A program made the position numbers and the translations under genes. Below the pieces are notes generated by a model. It was not told the DNA's origin, ran no database searches, and saw nothing but the letters and a program-made list of their open reading frames with translations. This document shows, piece after piece, positions 6,119-6,122 of a stretch of 6,122 nt of DNA. This DNA is from an uncultured Halieaceae bacterium (GTDB taxonomy: Bacteria; Pseudomonadota; Gammaproteobacteria; Pseudomonadales; Halieaceae): contig CALINF010000315.1 of NCBI GenBank assembly GCA_938045215.1, positions 1 to 6,122 on the forward strand, read 5' to 3'. Positions within the stretch are counted from its first letter, which is position 1. Every line of letters begins with the position of its first letter.

Positions 6119-6122
6119 CGCG

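Noticed and set aside
1..6122. Mobile elements, CRISPR arrays, tRNA or rRNA genes, phage or defence genes
   Set aside because: I read both strands for direct repeats, terminal inverted repeats, cloverleaf signatures and transposase or integrase motifs and saw none.

Overview
The window reads as a chromosomal segment of a free-living, aerobic gammaproteobacterium. The main evidence is a full-length Rep helicase very close to the gammaproteobacterial type, next to a periplasmic cytochrome c5-type protein and an outer-membrane beta-barrel gene. The composition is moderately GC-rich and even, with no insertion sequence, tRNA, rRNA, CRISPR array or integrase. A marine lineage such as Halieaceae or another Cellvibrionales-like group is my guess from protein style; it is not shown by the sequence.

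Layout, left to right: (1) The 5' two-thirds of a short-chain dehydrogenase/reductase gene on the minus strand, cut by the left edge. (2) A 222-bp divergent intergenic region. (3) A plus-strand pair: a small MscS-family channel gene, then rep 15 bp later with only a weak ribosome binding site, so probably one transcript. (4) A strong hairpin with an eight-T run that ends the leftward cytochrome gene and lies between the convergent rep and cytochrome genes. (5) The cytochrome c5-type gene on the minus strand, with a perfect TATAAT and a good ribosome binding site. (6) A glutathione S-transferase-family gene on the plus strand, divergent from the cytochrome. (7) An outer-membrane beta-barrel gene on the minus strand, whose stop overlaps the 3' end of the transferase gene by 10 bp and whose start lies at or beyond the right edge.

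The genes do not form one pathway. They cover replication-fork maintenance (Rep), osmotic or membrane-tension response (MscS-like), periplasmic electron transfer (cytochrome c5), thiol or detoxification chemistry (GST-like), NAD-dependent redox chemistry (SDR) and outer-membrane transport (barrel). Rep and a cytochrome c5 gene also lie a few genes apart in Pseudomonas, as I recall, so that part may be old gammaproteobacterial neighbourhood.

I found no previously undescribed system. The points that merit a second look are modest: a non-canonical pore helix in the channel, loss of the usual active-site Asn in the SDR, co-transcription of a channel with a replicative helicase, the overlapping convergent 3' ends with a GC hairpin, and an unassigned barrel family with an uncertain start.
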